From Coemansia sp. RSA 487 (taxonomy: Eukaryota; Kickxellomycota; Kickxellomycetes; Kickxellales; Kickxellaceae): 64,000 nt of DNA. Position 1 is the first letter of the stretch. The number at the start of each line of letters is the position of its first letter. Below, one piece after another: positions 63,072 through 64,000 of the stretch. The stretch lies in NCBI GenBank assembly GCA_027577595.1, contig JANBRJ010000039.1, positions 1 to 64,000 of the forward strand, written 5' to 3'. The notes under the pieces were generated by a model, which did no database searches, had not been told where the DNA came from, and was given only the letters and a program-made list of their open reading frames with translations. Made by a program: the position numbers and the translations under genes.

Positions 63072-64000
63072 TTTGTCTTGCTGCAGAACGACGTTGGAGC
63101 TTCAAAAATAAAAAGGAAGAGCTCGGGACAACAAGAGTGTATGTGAAGCTTTGAATGTAAAACAAGGTGTAAAATGTACTGTAAAAAGAAACGGAGGAGC
63201 CTGTTTACTTTGCATGCAATGAACGAAAAAAAAAAGAAAAAAAAGTTGGCCAATTTTTTCTGCCTTTGATTCAGAGTAGATCGGTAATCAATCATTTGTC
63301 TCGTGATTGGACATTGCTTATCACGTGCTTAATTAAATTGGCAGCACAGATACATTTCCAAGCTCAAGGCTTGTCAATTGTACGCCAGCTTCCTCAGTAA
63401 GAGAAGGGGATAAGTGGTGAGGGTGCACACCATCCGGACATAATGTACGCCCATCTGGCCTACCGTCCCGGTTGTAAGCAGTATAGTTTATAGCTTGGAA
63501 GCAGAGGCGTTGTTACTTTCGCGAGATAGATAATTCATGAAGGGGTGTTGTGTGGGTGTCGCGTTTGATGAGCGTTCACTCTCTCCTCCTCCCTCCCCCG
63601 CCTGTTTTTCTCCCTTTGTGCGTAACTGCTCCTGCTTGCCTCTTTCTTTTCCTTCTGTTCGTCTTCGTTCCCACATTTTCCTCTTGTTTTATTCTGTCGT
63701 GTTTGTTCAATACTTTTTTTGTCTTTCGTGACTTTCTTGCTCGACTGCAGTTTATTGCTACTTTGTTCACACGGCGCGAAACCACGGCGAGGGTTCGCTT
63801 TTACTGTTGATATTTGACAATACGGAACAGGTCTTGTAACGCGTGGACAAGAAGAGGACATATCTGCTTTGGCTCTCTTCACTCACCGCGCTTGGTTATT
63901 TATTTGGTTGTGGACGCGCTTGTTTGTAAGTTTACGACTCGGACCACTCTTTATCGAGTATTCAAAGGAGGATCCAAGTCGCCGAAAGGAATATATTCTA
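63072..64000. other. Upstream flank of Ssf1 to window end; no gene seen
   Basis: This 929 bp stretch lies upstream of the minus-strand Ssf1 gene. It is purine-rich on the plus strand at 63,100-63,245, the minus-strand pyrimidine tract of Ssf1. A second tract, pyrimidine-rich on the plus strand (63,575-63,735), may be the leader of a plus-strand gene starting beyond the window. No coding signature is recognised. Confidence 0.45.

Noticed and set aside
1-64000. Biosynthetic cluster, defence island, CRISPR array or giant mobile element
   Set aside because: Genes are mixed housekeeping functions on both strands. No direct-repeat array, integrase, capsid, synthase cluster or long terminal repeats were seen.

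Overview
The window reads as nuclear DNA of an early-diverging fungus, most likely Kickxellomycotina (Coemansia or a close relative). The grounds are short GT-AG introns, compact intergenic spaces, an F-box-like protein that opens with the 'LPLLHVCRRWRKIALPYVYG' style of sequence typical of that group, remnants of a DUF4246 gene, and a conserved eukaryotic gene set. There is no operon structure. I find 28 apparently intact protein genes, two decayed host genes and one 5'-truncated LINE. No tRNA, rRNA or CRISPR array was found. Family assignments come from motif recognition by eye; no database was searched.

Layout. Positions 1-6,550 are the accessory part: a broken F-box/LRR-like gene, two tandem secreted proteins of unknown function (about 1.1-1.8 and 3.3-4.0 kb), and a decayed LINE reverse transcriptase tail. 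Positions 6.8-16.8 kb carry SF3B5, quinolinate phosphoribosyltransferase, Ctp1/Sae2 DNA-repair factor, TspO, a protein kinase, Pin1/Ess1 and a mitochondrial-type cysteine synthase. A gene-poor 2.3 kb stretch leads to a divergent acyl-adenylate-forming enzyme, then TXNL1, Eco1, an F-box-like protein and Dbr1. Positions 28-37.5 kb hold REEP, Med21, an unrecognised 715-aa protein and a five-exon SAM + HMG-box + AT-hook protein. A 3.3 kb gene-free stretch follows. Positions 40.8-64 kb carry a serine carboxypeptidase with a large insertion, Dph4, a bacterial-type CMP kinase with a probable mitochondrial leader, TFIIE-alpha, a DUF4246 pseudogene, a GPI-PLD-like protein, Clu1, a PPR-like protein, holocytochrome c synthase, Yth1 and Ssf1/Peter Pan.

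How the genes relate. Most are housekeeping genes in RNA processing (SF3B5, Dbr1, Yth1), transcription (Med21, TFIIE-alpha), chromosome biology (Ctp1, Eco1), ribosome biogenesis (Ssf1, Dph4) and mitochondria (Clu1, holocytochrome c synthase, PPR, cysteine synthase, CMP kinase). Their adjacency looks like ordinary fungal gene order rather than a cluster. Exon structures were rebuilt by hand for Ctp1, the kinase, Pin1, TXNL1, REEP, the SAM-HMG protein and Clu1; each join keeps frame and uses GT...AG. Most genes have a pyrimidine-rich tract on the coding strand just before the start codon. I do not see a convincing new multi-gene system. The most unusual single genes are the SAM-HMG regulator, the bacterial-type CMP kinase and the insertion-bearing carboxypeptidase.
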